A DNA stretch of 64,000 bases from Bacteroidota bacterium (GTDB lineage Bacteria; Bacteroidota; Bacteroidia; Chitinophagales; Chitinophagaceae): contig JAFDXP010000067.1 of assembly GCA_018267875.1 (NCBI GenBank), positions 1 through 64,000 on the forward strand. Direction: 5' to 3'. Position 1 is the first letter of the stretch. Each line of letters begins with the position of its first letter. This document shows, in pieces, positions 1-7,204 of this stretch. Both the position numbers and the translations under genes were made by a program. The notes below the pieces were generated by a model. It saw only the letters and a list, made by a program, of their open reading frames with translations. It was not told the DNA's origin and ran no database searches.

Positions 1-296
1 TCTGCCGGATTTTTAGAAATAACACCTTCTTTTAACAGTTGCTTAAAAAAAGATTGTAGTGTAGAAATCTTCCGATTGATCGTTCGAGCTGATTCACCTT
101 CTTCTTTTCTATATGCTAACCAGCTACGTAAGTGAAAAGGAGAAATGTCCAAAGGTTCTTCAATTTCATAATGTGCTTGCAGATAACTGATGGCTTGCAA
201 AAGGTCGGTGTGATAAGCCTTTACGGTAGGTGCTGCGTATCTTTTTTCGAAACGCAAGTAATGAATAAAGCTGTCAATCTGTTGCACCAATACCAT
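1..296 (-). CDS. Tyrosine recombinase XerC/XerD-like, N-terminal part (cut by window edge)
   Basis: The minus-strand frame opens at ATG 296 and runs off the window. It begins MVLVQQIDSFIHYLRFEKRY and continues with an HTDLLQ segment, 'AYRKEEGESARTINRKIS' and 'FFKQLLKEGVISKNPA'. This is the usual N-terminal SAM-like core-binding domain of XerC/XerD integrases, including the 'S.RTINRK.S.L..F...L' signature. The catalytic R-H-R-Y domain lies outside the window, so activity cannot be judged. Such proteins resolve chromosome dimers at dif or move integrative elements; the chromosomal setting next to rpsU fits a housekeeping XerC. It lies 9 nt downstream of a hairpin terminator that follows rpsU, so it is probably transcribed separately or by read-through. 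Confidence 0.85.
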   Translation of the reverse strand, partial: MVLVQQIDSFIHYLRFEKRYAAPTVKAYHTDLLQAISYLQAHYEIEEPLDISPFHLRSWLAYRKEEGESARTINRKISTLQSFFKQLLKEGVISKNPA

Positions 297-304
297 AACA
301 AAAA

Positions 305-342
305 GCCTGTACTTGTAAATATAAGCATTTACAAGTACAGGC
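305..342 (-). terminator. Intrinsic terminator between rpsU and the recombinase gene
   Basis: A perfect 16-bp inverted repeat (305-320 with 327-342) encloses a 6-nt loop and is followed on the minus strand by TTTT. It lies 24 nt after the rpsU stop and ends 9 nt before the recombinase ATG, so it would end the rpsU transcript or attenuate read-through into the recombinase gene. Confidence 0.8.
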
Positions 343-365
343 GCAATTTATTACGTTAATAAATC

Positions 366-563
366 CTAAATCTCGATTATTCCTGCCTGAATTTGTTGGC
401 GATAAACCGCTTTAAGAACTTCAGTACGACGACGAACTGAAGGTTTTGTGAAAGCCTGACGTGCACGAAGTTGGTTCAGTGTGCGTGATTTTTCGTACTT
501 CTTTTTGTACTTCTTCAGCGCCTTGTCTATGTTTTCGCAATCTTTAGAATCAATTATAAGCAT
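366..563 (-). CDS. rpsU: 30S ribosomal protein bS21
   Basis: The 65-residue basic protein starts MLIIDSKDCENIDKALKKYK and contains KYEKSRTLNQLRARQAFTKPS followed by a VRRR stretch, the standard bS21 layout and length. The open frame extends 23 codons further upstream, but ATG 563 is chosen because a strong Shine-Dalgarno sequence lies 9 nt before it. In Bacteroidota bS21 binds near the 3' end of 16S rRNA and helps hide the anti-Shine-Dalgarno sequence. A strong Shine-Dalgarno sequence on rpsU itself is the known basis for autoregulation in Flavobacterium. The gene has its own terminator, so it appears monocistronic. Confidence 0.95.
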   Translation of the reverse strand: MLIIDSKDCENIDKALKKYKKKYEKSRTLNQLRARQAFTKPSVRRRTEVLKAVYRQQIQAGIIEI

Positions 564-572
564 AGTTGTTAT

Positions 573-581
573 ACCCCCTTT
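573..581 (-). promoter_or_regulatory. Strong, variant Shine-Dalgarno sequence of rpsU
   Basis: On the minus strand AAAGGGGGT lies 9 nt before the rpsU ATG. It could form nine pairs with a standard 16S 3' tail (UUUCCUCCA read 3' to 5'), one of them a G-U wobble. I did not find a comparably strong motif at the other starts examined. The central G in place of A is unusual. Confidence 0.8.
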
Positions 582-668
582 ACGGTTCAAAATTTGGGAT
601 TGCAAAAGTAGTATTTCTTTATTTACAAACAAATTTTTTTCTCTTAGTGCCTGAAATATTGTCTTTCA

Positions 669-739
669 TCCGTACCAGCACGTATATAGAAATACCATTT
701 TATAGGTATTTAAAGGGCACAAATTTAAAATTAATTTTG
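669..739 (+). promoter_or_regulatory. Candidate promoter with two operator-like dyads upstream of the SUMF1/repeat-protein pair
   Basis: A TAATTTTG -7 element at 732-739 lies 19 nt after TTTA (709-712), close to the Bacteroidota TTTG/TAnnTTTG pattern. An inverted repeat AATACC-N8-GGTATT (691-710) overlaps the -33 position. A second near-palindrome, CGTACCAGCACG, lies at 671-682. The same elements recur at identical spacing at 14411-14481. The -7 element ends 20 nt before the ATG at 760. The region lies between divergent rpsU and the 760 gene, so an effect on rpsU is also possible. Confidence 0.65.
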
Positions 740-759
740 CATTAATAAAATCCACTTTT

Positions 760-2166
760 ATGAAGAAGTTATTATCTACATGTCTAATCCTTTTAGGATT
801 AAGCCCAACTCTAAGGGCAAACAACATTCAAGTAAACAATGTTACGCTGACCGGACAAAATGTTACGAGTCATTTTTCCATTGTCAATTTTGATGTAAAC
901 TGGGATCACAGTTGGCGAACTTCCAGCAACGAAGCAAACTATGACGGCGCATGGGTTTTCGTCAAGTATAGAAAAGCAAACAGTAGTTTATGGCAACATG
1001 CAACCATTAACTATGCTACGGGAGGCACTGCGGCTGCTTGTGGAAATACAGAGCCTACCGGTTCTACTTTACAAACTGCATCAGATGGAAAAGGTATATG
1101 GATATACAGAAATGCAAATGGATCAGGGAATGTAACCTTTAGTGGTGCAGGATTACGCTGGAATTATGGCACAGATGGTGTGTTAGATAATGATAGTGTT
1201 GAAGTGCGTGTATATGCCGTAGAATTGGTTTATTGTACGCAAGGGGCATTTTCTCTTGGAACAGGCGGAACTGAAAATTTTTATTTCCGTAATGGAAACA
1301 ATACAAGTCCTTTCCAAGTCACCTCAGAAAATGCCATTTCCATTGGTAGTGGATCCGGAAATCTTTATTATACAGGCGGTGCTGGCGATGGATTAGGACC
1401 CGTTCCTGCTGCCTTCCCAAAAGGATATAAAGCATTTTGGGTTATGAAACATGAGTTTAGCCAGCAACTATATGCTGATTTCTTAAACACATTAGATGCC
1501 ACCAGAGCTACAACAAGAAATATGGGAATTCCCGGCACTGCCAACAATTTCGTACCCACCAATCCTGAACGTGCATTAGGAAGCTTTAGCGGAACAGATT
1601 TTCTCGCTCTGCTTGACTGGATGGCTATGCGACCAATGACTGAATTGGAGTATGAAAAAGCTGCTCGTGGCTATAACATAGCACCGGTACCCAATGAATA
1701 CGCATGGGGTAATACCACAATTTCAAGCACCTACGCTGTTTTTAATGCAGGAACAGCCAACGAAACACCTCAACAAGGAAATGCAACTTACTATCTTTAT
1801 CCTACTTATTTGAATCGTCCTGCAAGGTGCGGCACATGGGCAAGAGATACATCTTTAACCCGTGAACATGCAGGAGCCAGTTACTATGGCGTACTGGAGC
1901 TTTCAGGAAATATTTCGGAATATTGTGTTACAGTGGGAAATACATTTGGAAGAGCCTATACCGGCTTGCATGGTGATGGAAATCTTGACAATAATGGTGA
2001 TGCCAATGTTACAAACTGGAGCGGTGGCTCTGTGGGTGTTCGTGGCGGCTCTTATGGCGATGCGTTCAATCAACTCATGGTTTCTGATCGTTATTATGCC
2101 AATGCAATTAATAACACCACGCGCTCGGCATCTTGTGGTGGACGAGGGGTTCGTACAGCAGAATAA
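760..2166 (+). CDS. Secreted SUMF1/C-type-lectin-fold protein (formylglycine-generating-enzyme-like, probably non-catalytic)
   Basis: The 468-residue protein has a signal peptide (MKKLLSTCLILLGLSPTLRA). Residues about 22-190 form an uncharacterised beta-rich region. Residues about 215-468 carry a SUMF1/FGE-sulfatase domain, recognised by 'FWVMKHEFSQQLYADFLN', 'RPMTELEYEKAARGY', 'YGVLELSGNISEYC' and 'GVRGGSYGD', ending 'GGRGVRTAE'. In true formylglycine-generating enzymes the segment after GGS(W/Y) carries two copper-binding cysteines. Here it reads GGSYGDAFNQLMVSDRYY with none, so sulfatase-activating chemistry is unlikely. No type IX sorting domain is visible at the C terminus. Residues 206-211 (GGAGDG) resemble the repeat motif of the protein encoded 23 nt downstream, suggesting a functional pair. 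Surface ligand binding is inference. Confidence 0.8.
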   Translation: MKKLLSTCLILLGLSPTLRANNIQVNNVTLTGQNVTSHFSIVNFDVNWDHSWRTSSNEANYDGAWVFVKYRKANSSLWQHATINYATGGTAAACGNTEPTGSTLQTASDGKGIWIYRNANGSGNVTFSGAGLRWNYGTDGVLDNDSVEVRVYAVELVYCTQGAFSLGTGGTENFYFRNGNNTSPFQVTSENAISIGSGSGNLYYTGGAGDGLGPVPAAFPKGYKAFWVMKHEFSQQLYADFLNTLDATRATTRNMGIPGTANNFVPTNPERALGSFSGTDFLALLDWMAMRPMTELEYEKAARGYNIAPVPNEYAWGNTTISSTYAVFNAGTANETPQQGNATYYLYPTYLNRPARCGTWARDTSLTREHAGASYYGVLELSGNISEYCVTVGNTFGRAYTGLHGDGNLDNNGDANVTNWSGGSVGVRGGSYGDAFNQLMVSDRYYANAINNTTRSASCGGRGVRTAE

Positions 2167-2189
2167 GTTCACCCTTAAACACAATTCAG

Positions 2190-3176
2190 ATGAAACGAAT
2201 ATTATTTGGGCTGATCCTTTTAACCATTGCTGGATTAGCCCGAGCTCAAAATAATCCCATTTTTTATGGTGGTCTCGCAGATGGGTTTGCAACCAAAAAT
2301 CTAAAGCAATCTATGACCAATAGTAAGGCTGGAGGCATAGCAGATGGCTGGGGAACAAACCGTTATCTTCAATCCATAGTTCATGGCAATGCGGGTGGTA
2401 TGGCTGATGGCTGGGCTACATCCAATTATCTCCCAAATATGACCAACGCCTTTGCCGGTGGATTTTCAGATGGCTGGACTTCGTCAAACTATTTGCAACC
2501 AATAACCAACAACAATGCCGGAGGTATGGCGGATGGCTGGGCTGCTCAAAGAACAATTCCTTATAAAAGTCCCACAAACAAAGGCGGAATGGGCGATGGC
2601 TGGGCGAGCAATTATCATGCTCTCTCACCATTACCAATCAATTTCTTGCGCTTTGAAGCCACGAAGGACAAACAAAGGGTTCGCATCAATTGGGAAATGG
2701 GTGACGAAGATGATGTGATGCAGTATGAAGTTCAACGAAGCGACAAGGCTGTTGTTTTTGATCCAATTGGTACGGTTGATCGAAATGATGTACTGAATAA
2801 ACACTATGTATTTTATGATGAAAAACCAATTTCGGGACACAACTATTATCGCTTACGAGTATGGAAAAAAGATGGCACTTCCGAATTTACGCCTACTCGA
2901 TTAGTGATTTTTGATAAGGTAATTGTAACAACCATGAACCTATATCCGAATCCGGCAAATGATAAGCTATTTGTTGAGCTGCCACAAGATTTTTCAGGCA
3001 CTCATGTGGTTTTCAACATTTATGATGCTGCAGGTAAAATGGTGTATCAGCAAAAAAATGTATTGCAAATAACACCAGTTGAATTAAATGTAGCTACGTT
3101 GGCAGCCGGTAATTATTTTGTGCATATCGGCACAGAAAATAATAGTGCTGTAGCCAAATTTGTCATAGTGAGATAG
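2190..3176 (+). CDS. Secreted protein with GGxxDGW repeats and type IX sorting domain
   Basis: The start is ATG 2190 (MKRILFGLILLTIAGLARAQ), a clear signal peptide; the frame stays open upstream but overlaps the previous gene. Residues 27-146 hold six copies of a 21-residue repeat starting GG-x-x-DG-(W/F). Residues about 150-250 look like a fibronectin/Ig-type beta domain ('LRFEATKDKQRVRINWEM', 'YYRLRVWKKDG'). The C-terminal 80 residues form a type A sorting domain ('LYPNPANDKLFVELPQ', 'YDAAGKMV', 'LAAGNYFVHI'), the export signal removed by PorU. It follows the SUMF1-fold gene by 23 nt and is probably co-transcribed. The repeats contain no cysteine. Their function is not known to me. Confidence 0.8.
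   Translation: MKRILFGLILLTIAGLARAQNNPIFYGGLADGFATKNLKQSMTNSKAGGIADGWGTNRYLQSIVHGNAGGMADGWATSNYLPNMTNAFAGGFSDGWTSSNYLQPITNNNAGGMADGWAAQRTIPYKSPTNKGGMGDGWASNYHALSPLPINFLRFEATKDKQRVRINWEMGDEDDVMQYEVQRSDKAVVFDPIGTVDRNDVLNKHYVFYDEKPISGHNYYRLRVWKKDGTSEFTPTRLVIFDKVIVTTMNLYPNPANDKLFVELPQDFSGTHVVFNIYDAAGKMVYQQKNVLQITPVELNVATLAAGNYFVHIGTENNSAVAKFVIVR
2268..2627 (+). repeat. Six tandem 63-bp coding repeats (GGxxDGW, 21 residues each)
   Basis: The repeat units begin with GGLADGF, GGIADGW, GGMADGW, GGFSDGW, GGMADGW and GGMGDGW, spaced exactly 21 residues apart; the last unit is shorter (about 15 residues). GG and DG are invariant, the aromatic is W in five of six units, and the last third of each unit varies. 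Confidence 0.9.
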
Positions 3177-3212
3177 GTTAGGAAATAATTTCATTTGCTT
3201 ATTTACACATTA

Positions 3213-3243
3213 AAAACAGCCGTTCTTATAGAGCGGCTGTTTT
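3213..3243. terminator. Bidirectional intrinsic terminator
   Basis: A 14-bp stem (3213-3226 with 3230-3243, one G-U pair, 3-nt loop) has A-rich and T-rich flanks. It lies between the convergent genes ending at 3176 (+) and 3271 (-), so it can end both transcripts. Confidence 0.85.
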
Positions 3244-3270
3244 CTTAGTTTTGAATAGTACAAAAGTTAA

Positions 3271-3840
3271 TTATTGCTGAGTAGCAGTATATACTACATC
3301 GGTAGAATATACACCGGCAGGATAAGCAAAACCGGGAGTTGCTTTATACTTAACAGTAAAGTTTTGGTTGCCGCCATAAGTAGCACCTGTGATTAGGTTT
3401 GCTGCAGTTGCGCCTAAAGCATTGTATGCTGATGCAGAGAAACCTGTTCCTAAGTTACCACCTGTGTTGTTGGCTGTTACAACCAATCCAAGAACTGATG
3501 CAGGCATAGATGAAGCTGTGGTAACACCACCGTTGGTTACGTTGAAGTTTGCAGTGCTGGTTTTTACGGTTACGCCAAATGCTTTGTTGGAGCGTACTTT
3601 GATTTGTTGCGTGCTGCTTTCTACACCATTTTGGTAGTCGTCGGCAGTAGTGAATGGAATGCTTACGGTTGATCCCGTTGCTGAGTTGTTGGCTACGAAG
3701 GTGATTTCAAGCGCGTTGCTCAAAGCAAGTTGAACAGTTTGTGTAGCTGTTCCTGATGCGTTGGCGGTGCTGGGTGCTTGTGCGTTGGCTGCGGTTGCGA
3801 ATCCGATGATGGCTGCTGTTGCGATGATGATCTTTTTCAT
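3271..3840 (-). CDS. Small secreted beta-rich protein of unknown function
   Basis: The 189-residue protein has a signal peptide (MKKIIIATAAIIGFATAANA) and is rich in Ala, Thr, Ser, Val and Asn with no cysteine. The pattern 'TQTVQLALSNALEITF', 'IKVRSNKAFGVTVKTS' and a terminal 'YPAGVYSTDVVYTATQQ' suggests a pilin-like or WxL/DUF4402-type beta sandwich, as in many small Bacteroidota surface proteins; that family link is a guess from pattern only. No sorting domain is seen. The start codon lies inside a 32-bp direct repeat whose second copy lies in the 5' leader. The leader is rich in CAAA/AAAC repeats, typical of well-translated Bacteroidota mRNAs. It is transcribed alone, converging with the repeat-protein gene. 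Confidence 0.7.
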   Translation of the reverse strand: MKKIIIATAAIIGFATAANAQAPSTANASGTATQTVQLALSNALEITFVANNSATGSTVSIPFTTADDYQNGVESSTQQIKVRSNKAFGVTVKTSTANFNVTNGGVTTASSMPASVLGLVVTANNTGGNLGTGFSASAYNALGATAANLITGATYGGNQNFTVKYKATPGFAYPAGVYSTDVVYTATQQ

Positions 3841-3925
3841 GACTTGTTTGTTTTGTTTGTTTTTAAAGGTGTCATGTTCGTCGCTTCGCTCGGTTCATGA
3901 CTTGTTTGTTTTGTTTGTTTTTAAA
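3836..3925. repeat. 32-bp direct repeat spanning the start codon and leader of the secreted protein gene
   Basis: The segment at 3836-3867 recurs exactly at 3894-3925, 58 bp apart. Copy one contains the gene's ATG (minus strand, 3840-3838); copy two has the same ATG context upstream. The 26 bp between them are G/C-richer. The arrangement indicates a tandem duplication of the translation start region. Confidence 0.85.
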
Positions 3926-4168
3926 AAAGTTGGTTGTCGTTTGTTTTGTTTGACGATGCAAAAATTAGACGGCGGTTAAAATGCTGCAATCTTTAGCCCC
4001 CTGCTTAACGACAGCTTTGCAACCGCTTAACAAGTCGTTTACAAATTTCAATGCTGTAACATGATAGAATATACATTCTGGTTGAGTAGGAGAGTTCAAT
4101 AAATAATTCATTTAGATGGAACGGAGAGAAAACAAAATTTTTCTAGAACTTAGCGTGTTATTCTACTT
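3926..4168. other. Intergenic region between divergent secreted-protein and lipoprotein genes
   Basis: The only structure I see is a further T/G-rich, imperfect copy of the leader repeat near 3930-3955 and a short dyad AGAAT-ATAC-ATTCT near 4069-4082. No convincing -33/-7 pair or terminator was recognised. Confidence 0.4.
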
Positions 4169-4747
4169 ATGAAACGGGGATATTCCATTATTCTGTTTGC
4201 CGCTTTAGCAACCCTTGTCTTTTTTTCTTGTAAAAAATGGACAGATCCGGCTGCACCAAAAGACCCAAGACTCAATGATCACCACTATTGCAATGATCCA
4301 TTGGCTGTAAACTACAATTGGAATTTTCCGGGTGTTGCGGATAGCACTGTTTGCATCTATCCTTCGGATTTGTTTAAGGGCACTTATTCATTCACCGATT
4401 CCATTTATGATAACCAACAAAACTTAGATACAGTAAACCCCCGAAAAACTTATCTTTTATACTTTCTGCCGGTTACAAAATACAAGTTTCGGGTTGTAGG
4501 TTTTTGTGGGGCTACAGATTCATTGAAATTTACGGCAGAACGAAGTACTTATCGTGCCAATGCAGATACAACCATTTTCCAATTCGATACCATCAAAGTT
4601 TATGGTCAATATTTCTGTCGCCAATTAGATACCATGACGGGCTATTTCCAAAAAAACAGAAATGACTCTACCTTAATGAACATTCAATTTCAGGTAGTGA
4701 GCGATACAGGTACATATTTTCACAAAGGCACTGCTGTAAAGAATTAG
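4169..4747 (+). CDS. Lipoprotein of unknown function
   Basis: The 192-residue protein has a lipoprotein signal peptide with a cysteine at residue 21 (LVFFSC followed by KKW), so it should be lipidated. The mature part is polar, with 'HHYCNDPLAVNYNWNFPGVADSTVCIYPSDLF', a pattern seen in Bacteroidota surface proteins that carry Ca-binding-like 'A.NYN..A...D.SC.Y' motifs, and later aromatic beta-strand segments. It ends 9 nt before the riboflavin synthase ATG and may be co-transcribed with it, but no functional link is apparent. I do not recognise a named family. Confidence 0.75.
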   Translation: MKRGYSIILFAALATLVFFSCKKWTDPAAPKDPRLNDHHYCNDPLAVNYNWNFPGVADSTVCIYPSDLFKGTYSFTDSIYDNQQNLDTVNPRKTYLLYFLPVTKYKFRVVGFCGATDSLKFTAERSTYRANADTTIFQFDTIKVYGQYFCRQLDTMTGYFQKNRNDSTLMNIQFQVVSDTGTYFHKGTAVKN

Positions 4748-4756
4748 TTTTGCTGC

Positions 4757-5347
4757 ATGTTTACAGGAATTGTAGAACAGATTGGCTTGATCTCAAGCAT
4801 TACACAGCATGGCGCTAATCTTGATTTCTGGATAGAAAGTCCTTTTACTGCTGAATTGAAAATTGATCAATCAGTAGCTCATAATGGCGTTTGCTTAACA
4901 GTGGTTGAAGTAAGCGATCAAAAATATAGGGTTACGGCCGTGGCTGAAACACTACAAAAAACAACGTTGAATCAGTGGAAACCTCAACAATTTGTCAATT
5001 TAGAACGGGCTATACAATTGGGAGCTCGATTAGATGGACATTTTGTGCAAGGACACGTGGACTCAACGGGCGTTTGCCTTTCCAGACAAGCATTAGAGGG
5101 TAGTTATCTATTTCGTTTTTCATTTCCGGAAACTTTTTCAGCATTCATTATTGAAAAGGGGTCAATTTGTATCAATGGTGTAAGCTTGACAGCCTTTCAA
5201 CTGGGTCGTACAGATTTTATGGTAACCATTATTCCTTATACTTTCCAGCATACAAATTTTCAATGGTTGAAAGAAGGAGATTTTGTAAATTTAGAATTTG
5301 ATGTTTTGGGGAAATATTTGCTTCGGGCTAAAGAAATAGGTATTTGA
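4757..5347 (+). CDS. ribE: Riboflavin synthase, alpha subunit
   Basis: The 196-residue protein begins with the family signature MFTGIVEQIG and has the two tandem lumazine-binding domains. 'SVAHNGVCLTVVEV' marks the first and 'KGSICINGVSLTAFQL' the second; 'LDGHFVQGHVDSTG' lies between them. The enzyme dismutates two 6,7-dimethyl-8-ribityllumazine molecules to riboflavin in the cytosol. Length and motifs are normal. It lies between a lipoprotein gene (9-nt gap) and a CrtI-like oxidoreductase (39-nt gap), not with other rib genes. No FMN riboswitch was recognised upstream. Confidence 0.95.
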   Translation: MFTGIVEQIGLISSITQHGANLDFWIESPFTAELKIDQSVAHNGVCLTVVEVSDQKYRVTAVAETLQKTTLNQWKPQQFVNLERAIQLGARLDGHFVQGHVDSTGVCLSRQALEGSYLFRFSFPETFSAFIIEKGSICINGVSLTAFQLGRTDFMVTIIPYTFQHTNFQWLKEGDFVNLEFDVLGKYLLRAKEIGI

Positions 5348-5386
5348 CACTTGCTATCAGTATCTTGCACGAATTACCCCCCCTTT

Positions 5387-7105
5387 ATGCAAAAAATTGA
5401 ACTTAAGCAAAGTTACGATGTAGTGATTATTGGTGCCGGCGTTGGCGGGCTAACTGCAGCAGCCTTATTAAGCAAAGCTGGTTTTTCTGTTTGTGTTTTA
5501 GAGCGTGAACCCCACGTTGGCGGCTATCTTGCAGGTTTTCGTAGAAAACATTTCAGGTTCGATACGGCTATCCATTGGCTCAACCAATGTATGCCAGGTG
5601 GCATGGCTGCCAATATTTTTGATATTCTTGGTAGCGATCATCCTTGGGCTATTCCGCAAAAAAAAATTAAACGATACAAAGGGGATGACTATGAATATTT
5701 ACTTACCGATAACCCCGATGACTTAAAAAAGCAATGGCAACAAGAGTTTCCGGAAGATAAAAAAGGAATTGAACGATTTTTCAAAGATGCCAAAATACTC
5801 GGTCGTGCTTTTGCTAACTTCGGTCATATTTTTCGTAGTGAAGAAACGATGAGCTTTTTTGAAAAGCTACATAATAAAAGAAACCTGTTGAAGTTTGGTT
5901 TGCCTTTCATAAAACATCTTCGATTTTCAGGCGAAGAAGGAATTAAAAAAGGACTAAGGAAATATTTCAAAAACGAAAAACTACAACGGGTTTTCAGTGC
6001 TGATACCGAATTGCTTTCTTGTTTAGTGCCAATTGGTTGGGCGTATTATGGCGACTATCAAAGTCCGCCTAAGGGCGGTGGGCAAGTTATTCCGGAATGG
6101 ATGCAACACATTGTAGAGTTTTATGGTAATCATGTTTTTTTCCGTTGCTCGGTAGATAAAATTTTGCTGGAAGGCGACAAAGCTAAAGGTGTAAAATTTA
6201 ATTGTAGAGGCACCAATTTTGAAGTGCAAAGCCGCTATGTTATTGCTGCTTGTGATGTAGAAATGCTTTACGATAAAATGCTCCCATTAAACACCATCAG
6301 CGAAAAATTCAGATCAAAATTATCTGATGCTGAATTATACAGCTCTTCCGTAACCGTGGCTGTCGCCTTAGATTGCCCTGCTGAAGATTTGGGATTTGGA
6401 GAAGAGTTTATACATATTTCCAGTGAAAAAGTTTCTCGTGCAGACCATACAGGCGGCGATCCATGGAAAAGTGAAATTTCAATTTTGGCACCTTCATTAA
6501 GAGATAAATCATTAGCACCAGAGGGCTGTGGTACCTTGACCTTATTTATGCCCGCCTATATGAATTTTAAAAACAATTGGCTTACCGAGCAAGATGCAGA
6601 AGGTAATTATCTGCGCAATGATGCATATAAGGAATTGAAAAATCAAATTGCCGAAGCTTTGATCGAACGAGTAGAAAAGATTTTAGCTCCTGATTTACGA
6701 AAGCATATTTTGTTTTATGACGTTGCTACACCTGTAACACATTGGCGATATACTGGAAATAAAAATGGAACTATGATGGGTGCAAAACCGGGCAGAAAAA
6801 ATATGCAAGGAAAAGTAGCCCATTACAAAACACCCATTCAAAATTTATACTTAGGCGGACATTGGGCAGAGCTGGGTGGAGGTGTACCAATTGCCGTAAA
6901 AGCAGGCGCAAATGCCGTTTTATTGATTCTAAAAAAAGAAAAGCCCGATACCTTTAAGGCACTCTCAAAATATATGGATGGTAAAATTTCAGTCGAAGCC
7001 TTATTAACAAGCGGTGTTTTCCTTCCATACGACAATTCATGGAAGCAAGCACTGACACCAGCTCAAAAGTTGTCTTTGCGAAAGGAAGATACCAAGGAAA
7101 ATTAA
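5387..7105 (+). CDS. CrtI/carotenoid isomerase-like FAD-dependent oxidoreductase
   Basis: ATG 5387 gives 572 residues. The frame could start at TTG 5351, but the extra residues (SCTNYPPF) look non-coding. An N-terminal dinucleotide-binding motif 'YDVVIIGAGVGGLTAAALLSK' (GxGxxG) with 'VLEREPHVGGYLAGFR' is followed by 'FDTAIHWLNQC', as in phytoene desaturase, CrtISO and retinol saturase-like proteins. The C-terminal 'NLYLGGHWAELGGGVPIAVKAG' is the second FAD-contact motif of this family. It probably reduces, desaturates or isomerises a polyene or retinoid-like lipid; the substrate cannot be read from sequence. No other carotenoid gene is next to it, which weakens a pure carotenoid assignment. 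Confidence 0.8.
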   Translation: MQKIELKQSYDVVIIGAGVGGLTAAALLSKAGFSVCVLEREPHVGGYLAGFRRKHFRFDTAIHWLNQCMPGGMAANIFDILGSDHPWAIPQKKIKRYKGDDYEYLLTDNPDDLKKQWQQEFPEDKKGIERFFKDAKILGRAFANFGHIFRSEETMSFFEKLHNKRNLLKFGLPFIKHLRFSGEEGIKKGLRKYFKNEKLQRVFSADTELLSCLVPIGWAYYGDYQSPPKGGGQVIPEWMQHIVEFYGNHVFFRCSVDKILLEGDKAKGVKFNCRGTNFEVQSRYVIAACDVEMLYDKMLPLNTISEKFRSKLSDAELYSSSVTVAVALDCPAEDLGFGEEFIHISSEKVSRADHTGGDPWKSEISILAPSLRDKSLAPEGCGTLTLFMPAYMNFKNNWLTEQDAEGNYLRNDAYKELKNQIAEALIERVEKILAPDLRKHILFYDVATPVTHWRYTGNKNGTMMGAKPGRKNMQGKVAHYKTPIQNLYLGGHWAELGGGVPIAVKAGANAVLLILKKEKPDTFKALSKYMDGKISVEALLTSGVFLPYDNSWKQALTPAQKLSLRKEDTKEN

Positions 7106-7204
7106 TTTTCTTCATTGTTGTCAGAACACTGACCAACGACATTTTTTTCATTTTGAGGGAAACACTTATTTTTGCACACCCAAAATGAAACCTGATAGGT
7201 GGTA

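Noticed and set aside
760-2166. Annotation as a catalytic formylglycine-generating enzyme
   Set aside because: The conserved active-site cysteines after GGS(W/Y) are missing, and no sulfatase gene is nearby.
1903-2292. 129-codon antisense open frame over the SUMF1-fold gene
   Set aside because: It lies opposite strongly supported coding sequence and has no family features.
4700-4757. FMN riboswitch upstream of riboflavin synthase
   Set aside because: The upstream gene ends only 9 nt before the start, leaving no room, and the conserved RFN motifs were not seen.
5343-5368. TTTG/TATCTTGC promoter in front of the CrtI-like gene
   Set aside because: The spacer is only 14 nt and the -7 element deviates from TAnnTTTG.
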